In this document: in pieces, positions 26,396-36,441 of the stretch
How the letters are laid out: each line of letters begins with the position of its first letter
Numbering within the stretch: position 1 is the stretch's first letter
DNA from: Verticiella alkaliphila
GTDB taxonomy: Bacteria; Pseudomonadota; Gammaproteobacteria; Burkholderiales; Burkholderiaceae_B
DNA: 64,000 nt
Reading direction: 5' to 3'
Assembly (NCBI RefSeq): GCF_018904615.1
Contig: NZ_JADCNH010000018.1
Span: forward strand, 1-64,000
Translations under genes and position numbers: made by a program
Notes under the pieces: model-generated
What the model was told of the DNA's origin: nothing
The model's input: the letters and a program-made list of their open reading frames with translations, nothing else
The model's database searches: none

Positions 26396-29300
26396 TCACG
26401 GCGCCGGCGGCGGACCTGCCTGATGATGCGCTGCCAGAAAGGCGCGTAGCGAGGCTGGCCGTATCGGTTTGGTCAGCAGGCGGTAGCCGCGCTCGCGTGC
26501 CGCGCTCTGCACTTCCGGTCGTCCGTCGGCGGTGAGCAGGGCGCCCACGAAGGGCGTGGACTGCAACGCCCGCAGCGCGTCCAGACAGTCCAGGCCATCC
26601 AGGCGATCGTGCAGGTGGTAATCCACGAGGAAGACGTGGGGCGCGTGGGTCTTGGCGGTCTGCATGGCCTCGTCCACTGTGCTGGCGGTGGCTACCTCCA
26701 CCTGCCAGCGTCCGAGCAGCGCGCGCATGCCATGCAGGATCTCTGGGTCATTGTCCACGCAAAGCACCCGCAGGCCGCCCAGCGTGCCCGTCTGCACGGG
26801 CACCGCGCGGGGCGCGGCAGGCGCCACCGCCCCCTCGGCCGAGCGCGGTACCGTCACGCAGAACGCGCTGCCGCGCCCGACGATGCTGCGGGCCTGCAGC
26901 GGGTGCCCGAGCATGCGGGAGATGCGCTGGCAGATCGAGAGTCCGAGCCCCAGGCCTTGTTCTCCCCAGTCGAACGGCTGCTGATAGCGCTTGAACTCGT
27001 CGTAGATCTGCCGCATGTGCTGCTCGGGGATGCCCGGCCCGGTGTCGCACACCAGAAAGGTGACATCGCGGGCGCGCACGCGCACGCCCACCACGATGCG
27101 GCCGGTGCGCGTGTAGCGCAGCGCATTGGACAGGAAATTCTGCAGCACGCGCCGCAGCAGCTGACGATCCGTGCGCACCAGGCACGGTCTCGCGTGGATG
27201 CGCAGGCCCAGACCGCGCGCACGGGCCAGACCGTCGTATTGCTCGGCGAGTTCGCGCAGCAGCGCTGCCGCGTCCACATCGGTCAGCGTAGGCCGGGCGC
27301 CCCGGGCATCGAGGCGGGACACGTCGAGCAGGCCTTCGAGCAGCTCCTCGGCGGCGCGCAGCGACGCATCGACGCGCCCCGCGAGGTGGCGTTGTTCCTG
27401 CACGTCGTCGGTGGCCCGCAGGGCCGAGGCGAAGAGCCGGGCGGCGTTTAGCGGCTGCAGCACGTCGTGGCTGATCGCGGCGAGAAAGCGGGTCTTGGAT
27501 TGCTGGGCGGCCTCGGCCTCCTGGCTGCGCTCGGTCACGCGCTGCTCCAGCGTCTCGTTGGCTTCGCGCAGGTCGCGCTCGGCACGTTTGAAGTCCGTGA
27601 TGTCGTTGAAACTCGTCACGTAGCCGCCGCCCGGCAGGGGCTGGCCGCGCATCTCGATCACGCTGCCGTCACCGCGCACGCGTTCGAAGACGTGGGGTGA
27701 GCCTGCCCGCATGTAGTCCACCCGCTTGCCGATCTGCTCCTCGAGGTTGCCTTCGCCGAGCTCGCCGCGCTCGGCATTGAAGCGGATGAGATCCGCCACG
27801 GGCCGGCCCACGTACAGCATGCCGTCCGGATACTCGAAGAGCTGCTGGTAGCGCCGGTTCCACGCCACCAGGCGCATGTCCGCATCGACCATGCTCACGC
27901 CCGCGCTGATGTTCTCGAGGGTGGTGGCGAGGATCTCCCGGTTGAAGCGCAGCTCCTGGCCGGCTTCGTCCATCACGGCGACCACCTCGGAGAGCTCCAT
28001 GCCCGAGCCGCGCAGCATGGACACCATCACCAGCCGGGCCGAGGCCGCCCCGATCGAGGCGGCGAGCAGCCGCTCGGTGAACTGCACCCAGGCGCGGTCG
28101 GCCGCGGCATTGGGCTGCAGGCGTAGCCCGCGCACCGCGGCCTGCTCGACGAAGGCCCGATGCGCATGCTGCTCGCCCACCATGCGCACGGCGAGCGCGC
28201 GCAGATCCTCGATGCTGACGGTGGTGCCCGGCCATTCCCCGGCGGCAAGGGCATGCTGCTTGGCGTAGGGATCCAGGAAGGGCGCGATGCGCAGGCGCTC
28301 CTCCACGCTCGGGCGCCAGCGCGCGGACACCAGCATCATCACGGCCGCGTTGAGCAGCAATGACCAGAAGGTGCCATGCGTGAGCGGCTCCCAGCCCACC
28401 AGGCCGAAGAGCTGGCGCGGCTGCAGCCACGCGATGCCGAAGGGGCCCGTGACGATCCACCCGGCGTCGAACCAGCCGGCTTCGGCCAGTGTGGGCAAGA
28501 GCAGGGTGTAGCTCCAGGTGATGAAGCCCACGAGCATGCCAAGTTCCACGCCGCGTCGGCTGGCACCCCGCCAGTACAGCCCGCCGATGAGGCCGGGGGC
28601 GAATTGCGCCACTGCGACGAAGGCCATGAGGCCGTAGGAGGCCAGCGAGTTCTCCGCGCCGCTGGTGCGGTAGTAGGCGTAGGCGCACACGGACAGCAGC
28701 ACGATCACGATCCGGCGCACCCAGAGCACCAGCGAGGCGACGTCCGCCTGGGCGTGGCGCTTGTCCCAGCCGCGGCGCAGCAGCACCGGCATCACGAGAT
28801 CGTTGCTCACCATGGTGGCGAGCGCGATGCTCGAGACGATGACCATACCGGTGGCCGCAGAGAAGCCGCCGATGTAGGCCACCAGCGCGAGCGAGTCGCG
28901 GCCCAGCACCAGCGGCATGGTGAGCATGATGGCGTCCGCCCCGCCCGCGGCGAAGTCGCCGAAGATGGCGCGTGCTGCCACGGCCACCGGCACCACCATC
29001 GCCGAGATGATGAGCAGGTAGGCGCCGAACATCCAGCGGGCCCGCCGCACGTCGCCCACGTCACCGCACTCCACCACGGCCACCTGGAATTGGCGTGGCA
29101 GGCACACGATGGCCAAAAAGCTCAATACCGTCTGCGCGACGAACCCGTCCGGCACCGAGTGCAGAAAGAGGGCTTGGGCGCCGGCGGCCAGGTCCAGTGA
29201 GGCATCGCGCAACCAGAACCAGGCGAAGACGCCCACGGCCACCATGGCCACGAGCTTGACCACCGACTCGAGCGCGATGGCGAGCATCATGCCGTGGTGG

Positions 29301-29851
29301 TGCTCCGTCGCGTCGACCTGTCGCGTGCCGAAGAGCGCTGCGAACAAGGCCATCAGTAACGCCACGTAGAGCGCCGGGTCGGTCAGCACCGACTGGTGCG
29401 CCGTTTCGCCGCCCGTCAGCACCGCCAGGCTCATCGCCACGGCCTTGTACTGCAGCGCGAGGTAGGGCAGGATGCCGACCAGGGCGATGAACGTGACGAG
29501 GGCTGCGAGGCGGCGCGAACGGCCGTAGCGCGAGGCGATGAAATCCGAGATCGACACCGTATTCTGCGAGCGGGCGATCAGGGCCAGGCGTTCGATGATG
29601 CGCCAGCCAAAGAGCATCAGCAGCAGCGGGCCGAGATAGATCGGCAGGTACGAGAGCCCGTGGCGCAGGGCGCTGCCCACGGCGCCGTAGAACGTCCAGG
29701 ACGAGCAGTAGACCGCCAGCGCGAGACTGTAGACCACCGGGCGCAGCCAGGGACGGTCGGGGTACAGGGGGCGGCGGTCGCCCCACCAGGCCACGGCAAA
29801 GAGCAGCGCGGCGTAGCCGACGGACACCAGCAGCAGAATCCCATTTCGCAT
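26396..29851 (-). CDS. Sodium/solute-symporter-fused hybrid histidine kinase (CrbS-like)
   Basis: An 1151-residue sensor. Residues 1 to about 500 form a PutP-like Na+/solute symporter fold (SSWTFYGAVGSALRHGLSYL, FIASRYGRSRRLAALVTFIA, LPRQFQVAVVECGD). Then come a linker, a PAS domain (MVDADMRLVAWNRRYQQLFE), a coiled coil, HisKA with FLAAISHDVLQPLNAARLFA (phosphoacceptor His) and an HATPase with NALRYT, DTGPGIPE and GLGLGLSIC. A C-terminal receiver (VLCVDNDPEIL, FLVDYHLHD, LTKPIRP) completes it. ATG 29851 begins at the first helix. This is the CrbS/MxtR class, in which the transporter domain may sense or import acetate-like compounds. The likely partner is the regulator at 25669. Confidence 0.93.
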   Translation of the reverse strand: MRNGILLLVSVGYAALLFAVAWWGDRRPLYPDRPWLRPVVYSLALAVYCSSWTFYGAVGSALRHGLSYLPIYLGPLLLMLFGWRIIERLALIARSQNTVSISDFIASRYGRSRRLAALVTFIALVGILPYLALQYKAVAMSLAVLTGGETAHQSVLTDPALYVALLMALFAALFGTRQVDATEHHHGMMLAIALESVVKLVAMVAVGVFAWFWLRDASLDLAAGAQALFLHSVPDGFVAQTVLSFLAIVCLPRQFQVAVVECGDVGDVRRARWMFGAYLLIISAMVVPVAVAARAIFGDFAAGGADAIMLTMPLVLGRDSLALVAYIGGFSAATGMVIVSSIALATMVSNDLVMPVLLRRGWDKRHAQADVASLVLWVRRIVIVLLSVCAYAYYRTSGAENSLASYGLMAFVAVAQFAPGLIGGLYWRGASRRGVELGMLVGFITWSYTLLLPTLAEAGWFDAGWIVTGPFGIAWLQPRQLFGLVGWEPLTHGTFWSLLLNAAVMMLVSARWRPSVEERLRIAPFLDPYAKQHALAAGEWPGTTVSIEDLRALAVRMVGEQHAHRAFVEQAAVRGLRLQPNAAADRAWVQFTERLLAASIGAASARLVMVSMLRGSGMELSEVVAVMDEAGQELRFNREILATTLENISAGVSMVDADMRLVAWNRRYQQLFEYPDGMLYVGRPVADLIRFNAERGELGEGNLEEQIGKRVDYMRAGSPHVFERVRGDGSVIEMRGQPLPGGGYVTSFNDITDFKRAERDLREANETLEQRVTERSQEAEAAQQSKTRFLAAISHDVLQPLNAARLFASALRATDDVQEQRHLAGRVDASLRAAEELLEGLLDVSRLDARGARPTLTDVDAAALLRELAEQYDGLARARGLGLRIHARPCLVRTDRQLLRRVLQNFLSNALRYTRTGRIVVGVRVRARDVTFLVCDTGPGIPEQHMRQIYDEFKRYQQPFDWGEQGLGLGLSICQRISRMLGHPLQARSIVGRGSAFCVTVPRSAEGAVAPAAPRAVPVQTGTLGGLRVLCVDNDPEILHGMRALLGRWQVEVATASTVDEAMQTAKTHAPHVFLVDYHLHDRLDGLDCLDALRALQSTPFVGALLTADGRPEVQSAARERGYRLLTKPIRPASLRAFLAAHHQAGPPPAP

Positions 29852-30007
29852 GGCCGAGCGCGCGCCTCCCTGGCGGCAGTGTAGCGGGGTGCCGTGCCGC
29901 GCGGAATGGGGCATTCCCTGCGTGGGTGCGCCGATCGGCTTTGCGTTGGCTGTCGCGCTTCTTTAGCATGGGCGCACTGCGCGACCCGCGCCTTTCCCGA
30001 CGGCACC

Positions 30008-31414
30008 ATGTCACTTCGCCTAGCGACCGGATTCCTCCTCCTGAGCCTGAGTGGGGTCGCCCTGTCTCAACATGCCTTCGCCGCCAGCTTCGACTGCGCC
30101 CGCGCGGCGACGCCGACCGAGCAGGCGATCTGCGAGAGGCCGGCGCTGGCCGAGCAGGATCGTGCGCTTGCCGAGGTCTACGCGAGGCGCCTCGGGCTGG
30201 CGAAGGCCGGCAACGCGCAGACGGTTGACGCCTTGCGTGCGTCGCAACGCGCCTGGCTGAAGACGCGCGATCGCTGCGGCAGGGATGCGGACTGTCTTCA
30301 GGCCAGCTACACGCAGCGCATCGCCGAATTCAGGAACGACATCGCGCTCGTGGACCGTTATGTGCCCGACGAGGTCGACCGTCTGGCGGCGGACGACCTG
30401 CGCGCGGCGATCGAGGCGCACCGGCGGACAGATCCCGAATCCGCCGTGGAGCGAGCGCTGGAGACCCTCCAGATCCCCGCGGCCGGCCTCACGTCGTTCG
30501 GCCCCGATGCGAGCCTGGAGCCGACCGGCGTGTTCGGACTTCCGGCGCAGCGGCCCTCGGGGGTGACTGAAGACGAGTGGCGCGCGCTGCGCGCCTCACC
30601 GATCGCCGTGGAAGCCGAAGGCGGCAACGTCGGCTACACGCTGGTGGATCTGGATGGCGACGGCCAGCGCGATCTGATCATCGATGCGTATGTGGGGGGG
30701 ACGGGGCTCTTCTCCTACGTGAGCACGTGGCGCCGTGTCGGCAGCAGGTTCCAGGCGGCAGGCGGGACGCGCCCGGGAGACGACGATGACGCCTATCTGT
30801 ATTCCCTGAACGGCCGGGGCGCCAACCAGGATGCCACGTGGATCCGCCTGCGTGGACGGACCTACGCGGCCTATCGCGTGGGCTACTACGGCGTGGATAC
30901 GATCTACCTGCTGCGCGCACTGCAATCGGTCGGCGAGGTGCCCGCCGTGACGGTGAACTATCGCTATGCGCTGGAACTGCCCCGCGTGCAGACGCGCGAG
31001 GACGGGCGTGCACCGGTGACGTTGAGCGAGCGCCAGCACCGGGAGCTCGTCAAGGCGCTACCCCAGGTGCGGCGCGCGCAAGGGCCGGCATCCGGGGTGT
31101 CGAGCGAGCCCCTGTGCCCGATCCCGCCCGGCACACCCGTGGACGAGCACAGCGCTTACCTGGGGATGGGACCCGGCCACTACACCTTCGAGGTCGTGGC
31201 CGATTTCCCCGTGACCCTGGCCGGGGTGTGCCATGTGGGGCGACTGATGGACTGGTTCGGGTTCTACAACGCCAAGGCCGGCGGTCTGGAGGCGCAGTAT
31301 CAGATCGCGCGTCCCGGCACGGACGAGCGGGCCACTTACACGGTGCGCGGGCGGCGCAGCGTCACCGACGTAACCACCACGGTGACCCGCGTGGAGGGCG
31401 ACAACGGCCGGTAG
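30008..31414 (+). CDS. Exported LprI-domain protein, function unknown
   Basis: A 468-residue exported protein. The signal peptide (LATGFLLLSLSGVALSQHAFA) is followed by an LprI-like domain (FDCARAATPTEQAICERPAL, later CGRDADCLQASYTQRI) with four cysteines. LprI of Mycobacterium inhibits lysozyme, but most members are uncharacterised. The middle holds a loop of FG-GAP/calcium type (LVDLDGDGQRDLIIDAYVGG), which suggests a beta-propeller-like or Ca-binding segment. The C-terminal part has two more cysteines (EPLCPIP, AGVCHVG) and no known domain. ATG 30008 gives the signal peptide. It is transcribed away from the kinase and converges on the lactate permease. Confidence 0.74.
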   Translation: MSLRLATGFLLLSLSGVALSQHAFAASFDCARAATPTEQAICERPALAEQDRALAEVYARRLGLAKAGNAQTVDALRASQRAWLKTRDRCGRDADCLQASYTQRIAEFRNDIALVDRYVPDEVDRLAADDLRAAIEAHRRTDPESAVERALETLQIPAAGLTSFGPDASLEPTGVFGLPAQRPSGVTEDEWRALRASPIAVEAEGGNVGYTLVDLDGDGQRDLIIDAYVGGTGLFSYVSTWRRVGSRFQAAGGTRPGDDDDAYLYSLNGRGANQDATWIRLRGRTYAAYRVGYYGVDTIYLLRALQSVGEVPAVTVNYRYALELPRVQTREDGRAPVTLSERQHRELVKALPQVRRAQGPASGVSSEPLCPIPPGTPVDEHSAYLGMGPGHYTFEVVADFPVTLAGVCHVGRLMDWFGFYNAKAGGLEAQYQIARPGTDERATYTVRGRRSVTDVTTTVTRVEGDNGR

Positions 31415-31486
31415 CTCAGGCTTGTCATGCAGGCCCGCTCGCGGCCCGACGCTGTGCGGTGCGCGAGCGGCCGGATGTCGGCCCGG

Positions 31487-32893
31487 TCACGCCAGCAACA
31501 CGTTGAGCCCGGCAAGCAGGCTCACCACGAGCAGGGCGACGCCCACCACCCACGCCTGGATCCAGCGCCGGCTTGCCGCCGCTTCGGGCGCGGCCAATTG
31601 CAGGGCCATCTCGACCTTGCCGGGCGAAGCCATCAGAAGGAACGCCGCCGCCACGTTGTGCACGGCCATGAACCAGAGCACGTCCACGTCGAGGGACTGG
31701 GCGATGCTGGCCTGGGTGGCGGCGAACATGGCGTTTGCGCCCGCGTTGGAACCGGTGATGAAGCCGCCCAGCGCGCCGACGAAAGGCGCGAGGCCGAGGT
31801 AGGCGGTGCCAGCCTGGGCCAGCACCTGGGCCAGAAAGGCCGCCATGCCTGACACTGCCATCAACACGCCCAGCAGGATGAAGGCGGCAGTGACGGCGCC
31901 CACCTGGCGCCAGGCACGCCACGCGCGCTGCGCCGAGTCGCGCGCCGGCCAGCCCGCGGCGAATGCCGCGGTGGCGATGAAAAGCCACAGCGCAGGCGAG
32001 GCGAGGTAACGCGCCGATGTCGGCAGCGCGGCTGCCTTCACGAGTGCACCTGCGGCCAGCACCCCGCCCAGCAGCAAGGCGTAGCTGGCGAGCGCGCGGC
32101 GTCCCGCCGGGCCGAGCGCTGGTGCCGCCCCCGCCGCCGCGCGCGTTCGCATCACGTGCAGGAGGATGATCGCTAGGGCACCGAGTGCGCCCGCTGGCGC
32201 CGTCCCGACCAGCGCGTTGGCGCCCGTCACCGTGATCGTCAGCAGCACGCCAGACAGCACGCCTTGCAGCACCGCGACGCCGCGGTGCCCGGGCGCACTC
32301 GCGAACCAGGCCGCCAGCGCACCGGTCACGACGAAGGGGATGAGGCTCACCATGCCCGAGGCCACGCCGAGCGTCTGGAACGGCAGGCCGGCCATGGTGG
32401 CGGCGATGAGGGTGCCGGGCCCCATCGAGCCCCAGGGCACAGTGCACAGGCCCAGCAAGCCCAGCAGCACGACGTGACGTGCGGGCAGGCCGAAGTGCGC
32501 GAGCAGCGGTATCCCGATGGTGACCCCAATGCCGAACCCCGTAACGGACTCTGCAAAGGGCGTCACCCCGTGGACGACGAGCAGCACGGCGCCCACACCC
32601 TGACCGGCCCGTGCGCGGATCCAGGCAGCCAGCTGGGCCTGGCCATGCGCCTGGCGCAGGACGTCGGACATCAGCAGCCCGCCGCCCACGATCAGCAGCA
32701 CCTCGACCAACACCGGCGTCCAGTGCAGCAGCGCAGGTGCGATGCTGCCGGGTGGCATGGGAAAGGCGAGTGCGATGGCAAGGAGCGCGGCCGCAACGCC
32801 CGTAAGGGCGGCAGGCAGCGAGCGCACGCCCAGGCCCAACGCGAGCAGCGTTGAGAGCACGGGTAGCGCGGCGAGCAGCGTCGTCACGATCAC
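31487..32893 (-). CDS. L-lactate permease family transporter (LctP/LldP type)
   Basis: A 468-residue membrane protein with about 12 helices. It has the family signatures VLLVVHGVTPFAESVTGFGI and FITGSNAGANAMFAATQ and the matched repeat around GLPARHVVLLGLLGLCTVPW. Family members import L-lactate, D-lactate or glycolate with protons. At 468 residues it is shorter than LldP of E. coli (about 550), losing loop sequence rather than a motif. No lactate dehydrogenase or regulator is next to it; it lies between the LprI protein (convergent) and mfd on the same strand, 25 bp away, and could run on into or from either. Confidence 0.86.
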   Translation of the reverse strand: MIVTTLLAALPVLSTLLALGLGVRSLPAALTGVAAALLAIALAFPMPPGSIAPALLHWTPVLVEVLLIVGGGLLMSDVLRQAHGQAQLAAWIRARAGQGVGAVLLVVHGVTPFAESVTGFGIGVTIGIPLLAHFGLPARHVVLLGLLGLCTVPWGSMGPGTLIAATMAGLPFQTLGVASGMVSLIPFVVTGALAAWFASAPGHRGVAVLQGVLSGVLLTITVTGANALVGTAPAGALGALAIILLHVMRTRAAAGAAPALGPAGRRALASYALLLGGVLAAGALVKAAALPTSARYLASPALWLFIATAAFAAGWPARDSAQRAWRAWRQVGAVTAAFILLGVLMAVSGMAAFLAQVLAQAGTAYLGLAPFVGALGGFITGSNAGANAMFAATQASIAQSLDVDVLWFMAVHNVAAAFLLMASPGKVEMALQLAAPEAAASRRWIQAWVVGVALLVVSLLAGLNVLLA

Positions 32894-32918
32894 GCGGGCA
32901 CGAGGCCACGCACGGCCG

Positions 32919-35900
32919 CTAGCCCGCCAGGCTGCGCAGCACGTTGCGCACCGCCGTCACGCGCTTGGTGAGATCCGAACCATCGATCTCCAGGCGCAGA
33001 CGGTCCTGGCCGGAAAGTCGGATGTGCTTGTTCTTCTGGACGAGTTCGATGATGCGGATGGGGTCGATGGGCGGATTGGCCACGAACTGCAAGGCAGCGC
33101 TCGAATCATTGGCGTCGATCTTGTGCACACCAACGCGCCGGCCGGCCAGGCGCAGCCGGTGGGTTTCGAGCAACGCCTGCGCGGCTTCGGGCAGCCGGCC
33201 AAAACGGTCGATCAACTCTTCGTGCATGCGGTCCAGATCGTCGTCCGTCTCGCAGCTCGACAGCCGCTTGTAGATCGACAGCCGGGCGTGGATGTCGCCG
33301 CAGTAATCATTGGGCAACAACGCGGGCACGTGCAGATTCACTTCCTCGCTCGCCGCGAGTGGGGCGGACAGATCCGGCTCCTGACCGTTCTTCAGCGCCC
33401 GCACGGCGTCAGCCAGCATGTCGGTGTAGAGCTGGAAGCCGATCTCCTGGATGTTGCCGGATTGCGAATCGCCGAGCACTTCGCCCACGCCTCGGATCTC
33501 CAGGTCGTGCATGGCCAGGTAGAAGCCCGAGCCCAGCTCTTCCATCGACTGGATGGCCTCGAGCCGCTTCTTGGCGTTGGTGGTGATCGCGTCCTCGCCG
33601 GGCGTCAGAAGATACGCATAGGCCTGGTGGTGCGAGCGCCCCACGCGGCCGCGCAACTGGTGCAGCTGGGCGAGCCCGAAGCGATCGGCGCGATGGATCA
33701 CGATGGTGTTGGCGCTGGGCACGTCGATGCCCGTCTCGATGATGGTCGTGCACAGCAGCACGTTGAAGCGCTGCTGGTAGAAGTCCTTCATCACCTGCTC
33801 GAGTTCGCGTTCGGGCATTTGGCCATGGGCCACGGCAATGCGGGCCTCGGGCACGAGCTCTTCCAGACGCGCTCGGCGATTGTGGATGGTCTCCACCTCG
33901 TTGTGCAGGAAGTACACCTGGCCGCCGCGCTTCAGTTCGCGCAGCAGCGCCTCGCGGATCGTGCTGCCATCCTCGCGGCGCAGGAAGGTCTTGATGGCCA
34001 GTCGCTTTTGCGGGGCGGTGGCGATCACGGAAAAATCGCGCAGGCCTTCGAGCGACATGCCGAGTGTGCGCGGAATGGGCGTGGCCGTGAGCGTGAGCAC
34101 GTCCACTTCTGCGCGCAGGGCTTTCAAGCCTTCCTTCTGGCGCACGCCGAAACGGTGCTCCTCGTCGATGATGACCAGGCCCAGCCGCTTGAACTGGATC
34201 TTGTCCGAGAGCAGTTTGTGGGTACCAATGACGATATCCACGCGTCCGTCGTTGATCTGCTCGATGGCCGCGGCCGTTTCCTTGGCCGAGCGAAAGCGCG
34301 AGAGCTCGGCCACGCGCACGGGCCAGTCCGCGAAGCGGTTGGCGAAGTTGGCCGCATGCTGCTCGGCGAGCAGCGTGGTCGGGCACAAGATGGCCACTTG
34401 CTTGTCATTGGCCACGGCCATGAAAGCCGCCCGCAGTGCGACTTCCGTCTTGCCAAAGCCCACGTCGCCACACACCAGGCGGTCCATGGGCTTGCCCGAG
34501 GTCATGTCCATGATCACGGCCTGGATGGCGGCCGCTTGATCCGGCGTTTCCTCGAAACCGAAGGTCTCGGCAAAGGCCTCGTAGTCGGACAATGGCAGTT
34601 TGAAGGAGAAGCCTTCGCGCGCCGCGCGCCGGGCATAGAGATTCAGGAGCTCGGCCGCGGTGTCGCGCGCCTGCTTGGCGGCCTTGCGGCGGGCCTTCTC
34701 CCATTGACCGGACCCGAGCTGGTGCAGCGGGGCTGAATCCGAGTCCGCCCCGCTGTAGCGCGAGATGACGTGCAGCTGGGATACCGGCACGTAGAGCGTG
34801 GCGGCGTTGGCGTATTCCAGATGCAGGAATTCGGTGTCGCCTTCGCCGAGGTCCATGCTGACCAGGCCGTGATAGCGGCCGATGCCGTGCTGGGCGTGGA
34901 CGACCGGGTCGCCCTCGCGCAGCTCGGCCAGATCGCGCACCATCGCCTCGACGTTGCTCGTGCGATCCTTGCCACGCCGCTTGCGCGACGCCGCCGTGTG
35001 GCCGGGATACAGATCGCTCTCGGTGAGCAACACCACGTCGGGATCGCGCAGGGCGAAGCCCACCGACAGGGGCGCGACAGCGATGCCGAAATGAACGTCT
35101 CCGGCAAGGAATTCTTCGATGCTCGCGACAGGCTCGGGGCGCAAGCCGTGTTCGGCGAGCATCTGCGAGACGGTCTCGCGCCGGCCGGCCGAATCGGCGC
35201 ACAGGAGCACGCGGTGCGGGGTGCCCGGGGCCACCAGCGCCCGCAACCGGGCGACCGGGTCGGCAGCTTGACGATGCACTGCCACGTCCGGCGGGGCCGA
35301 GAGATCGGGGTCCTCGCCCGTGGTGAACGCCAGCCGGGCGAAGTGGCGCAGCTCACCAAATAGCCCCTCTTCATTCATCAGGAGGCTAGTGGGCGGCAGG
35401 ATGGGCCGCTCGCGGTCGCTCTTCAGGAAGTCGTAGCGGCTCTGCGTATCCTGCAGATAGCGGCGGATCGCGTCCTCCGCATCACCCACCGTGACCGCCA
35501 CGGCGTCCTTCGGGAGATACTCGAAGAGTGTCGCTGTCTCGTCGAAGAAGAGCGGCAGGTAATACTCCACCCCCGGAAAGGGGATGCCGTTGCCGATGTC
35601 CCGATAGGGCAGGGCACGCGACGGATCGCCTTCGAAGACTTCCCGAAATCGCGCGCGAAACGCCGTGCGTGCAGGCTCGTCCATCGGGAATTCGCGCCCC
35701 GGCAGCAGCTCCACCTCGCGCACCGGGTACAGGCTGCGCTGCGTGTCCGCGTCGAAAGCCCGGATGGATTCGATGGTGTCGTCAAAGAGATCCAGGCGAT
35801 ACGGCAGCGCCGAGCCCATCGGGAACAGGTCGATCAGCCCACCGCGGATGCTGAACTCGCCAGGGGCGGCCACCTGTTGCACGTGGGTGTAGTTCGCCAG

Positions 35901-36362
35901 CACCAGCTGATCGCGCAGCGCGGCCTCGTCCAGACGCTCGCCCTGGCGGAACGAGAACGTGTGCGCCGCGAGGAACGAGGGGGGCGCCAGCCGGTACAGC
36001 GCGGTCGTCACCGGTACCGTGAGCACGTCCACGGATTTCTGCATCAGGGCGTGGAGCGTGCGCAACCGCTGCGAGATCAGATCCTGGTGCGGGGAGAACG
36101 CGTCGTAGGGCAGCGTCTCCCAATCCGGCATCTGATAGACCCGCAGGCTGGGATCGAACAGCGCGATCTCCTCGGACAGGCGCTGCGCGTCGAGCGGGGC
36201 GGCGGTCAGCACGACCAGCGGCTGGCCGGTCTGGCGCGCAAGGCGGGACAGCAGCCAGGCATCGCCGGCGCCAGGCGGCTGGGCGCGGGCGTACCGCTGG
36301 CCGGGTTTCAAGGCGGCGGCCAGAGTGGCGACGCAGGCGGGGGCGGGGGCAGAGGCGGGCAT
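32919..36362 (-). CDS. mfd: Mfd, transcription-repair coupling factor
   Basis: A 1147-residue protein, the usual Mfd length. It removes RNA polymerase stalled at DNA lesions and recruits UvrA. The N-terminus has UvrB-like domains, the centre an RNA polymerase interaction domain (VVHAQHGIGRYHGLVSMDLG), and the C-half a RecG-like translocase with Walker A GDVGFGKTEVALRAAF, the DEEH box IIDEEHRFGVRQKEG and TATPIPRTL. It ends in the TRCF C-terminal domain. The ATG at 36362 gives the standard start; the open frame continues upstream through ispD but that part is an antisense shadow. It is divergent from ispD, with 79 bp between. Confidence 0.97.
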   Translation of the reverse strand: MPASAPAPACVATLAAALKPGQRYARAQPPGAGDAWLLSRLARQTGQPLVVLTAAPLDAQRLSEEIALFDPSLRVYQMPDWETLPYDAFSPHQDLISQRLRTLHALMQKSVDVLTVPVTTALYRLAPPSFLAAHTFSFRQGERLDEAALRDQLVLANYTHVQQVAAPGEFSIRGGLIDLFPMGSALPYRLDLFDDTIESIRAFDADTQRSLYPVREVELLPGREFPMDEPARTAFRARFREVFEGDPSRALPYRDIGNGIPFPGVEYYLPLFFDETATLFEYLPKDAVAVTVGDAEDAIRRYLQDTQSRYDFLKSDRERPILPPTSLLMNEEGLFGELRHFARLAFTTGEDPDLSAPPDVAVHRQAADPVARLRALVAPGTPHRVLLCADSAGRRETVSQMLAEHGLRPEPVASIEEFLAGDVHFGIAVAPLSVGFALRDPDVVLLTESDLYPGHTAASRKRRGKDRTSNVEAMVRDLAELREGDPVVHAQHGIGRYHGLVSMDLGEGDTEFLHLEYANAATLYVPVSQLHVISRYSGADSDSAPLHQLGSGQWEKARRKAAKQARDTAAELLNLYARRAAREGFSFKLPLSDYEAFAETFGFEETPDQAAAIQAVIMDMTSGKPMDRLVCGDVGFGKTEVALRAAFMAVANDKQVAILCPTTLLAEQHAANFANRFADWPVRVAELSRFRSAKETAAAIEQINDGRVDIVIGTHKLLSDKIQFKRLGLVIIDEEHRFGVRQKEGLKALRAEVDVLTLTATPIPRTLGMSLEGLRDFSVIATAPQKRLAIKTFLRREDGSTIREALLRELKRGGQVYFLHNEVETIHNRRARLEELVPEARIAVAHGQMPERELEQVMKDFYQQRFNVLLCTTIIETGIDVPSANTIVIHRADRFGLAQLHQLRGRVGRSHHQAYAYLLTPGEDAITTNAKKRLEAIQSMEELGSGFYLAMHDLEIRGVGEVLGDSQSGNIQEIGFQLYTDMLADAVRALKNGQEPDLSAPLAASEEVNLHVPALLPNDYCGDIHARLSIYKRLSSCETDDDLDRMHEELIDRFGRLPEAAQALLETHRLRLAGRRVGVHKIDANDSSAALQFVANPPIDPIRIIELVQKNKHIRLSGQDRLRLEIDGSDLTKRVTAVRNVLRSLAG

Positions 36363-36441
36363 GAAGCGATCGATTATAGGGAATCCGCCTAGCAGCGGCC
36401 GTGCCCGTGCCCGGCCTCGGCGTGCGGGTATGATGGCGCCC

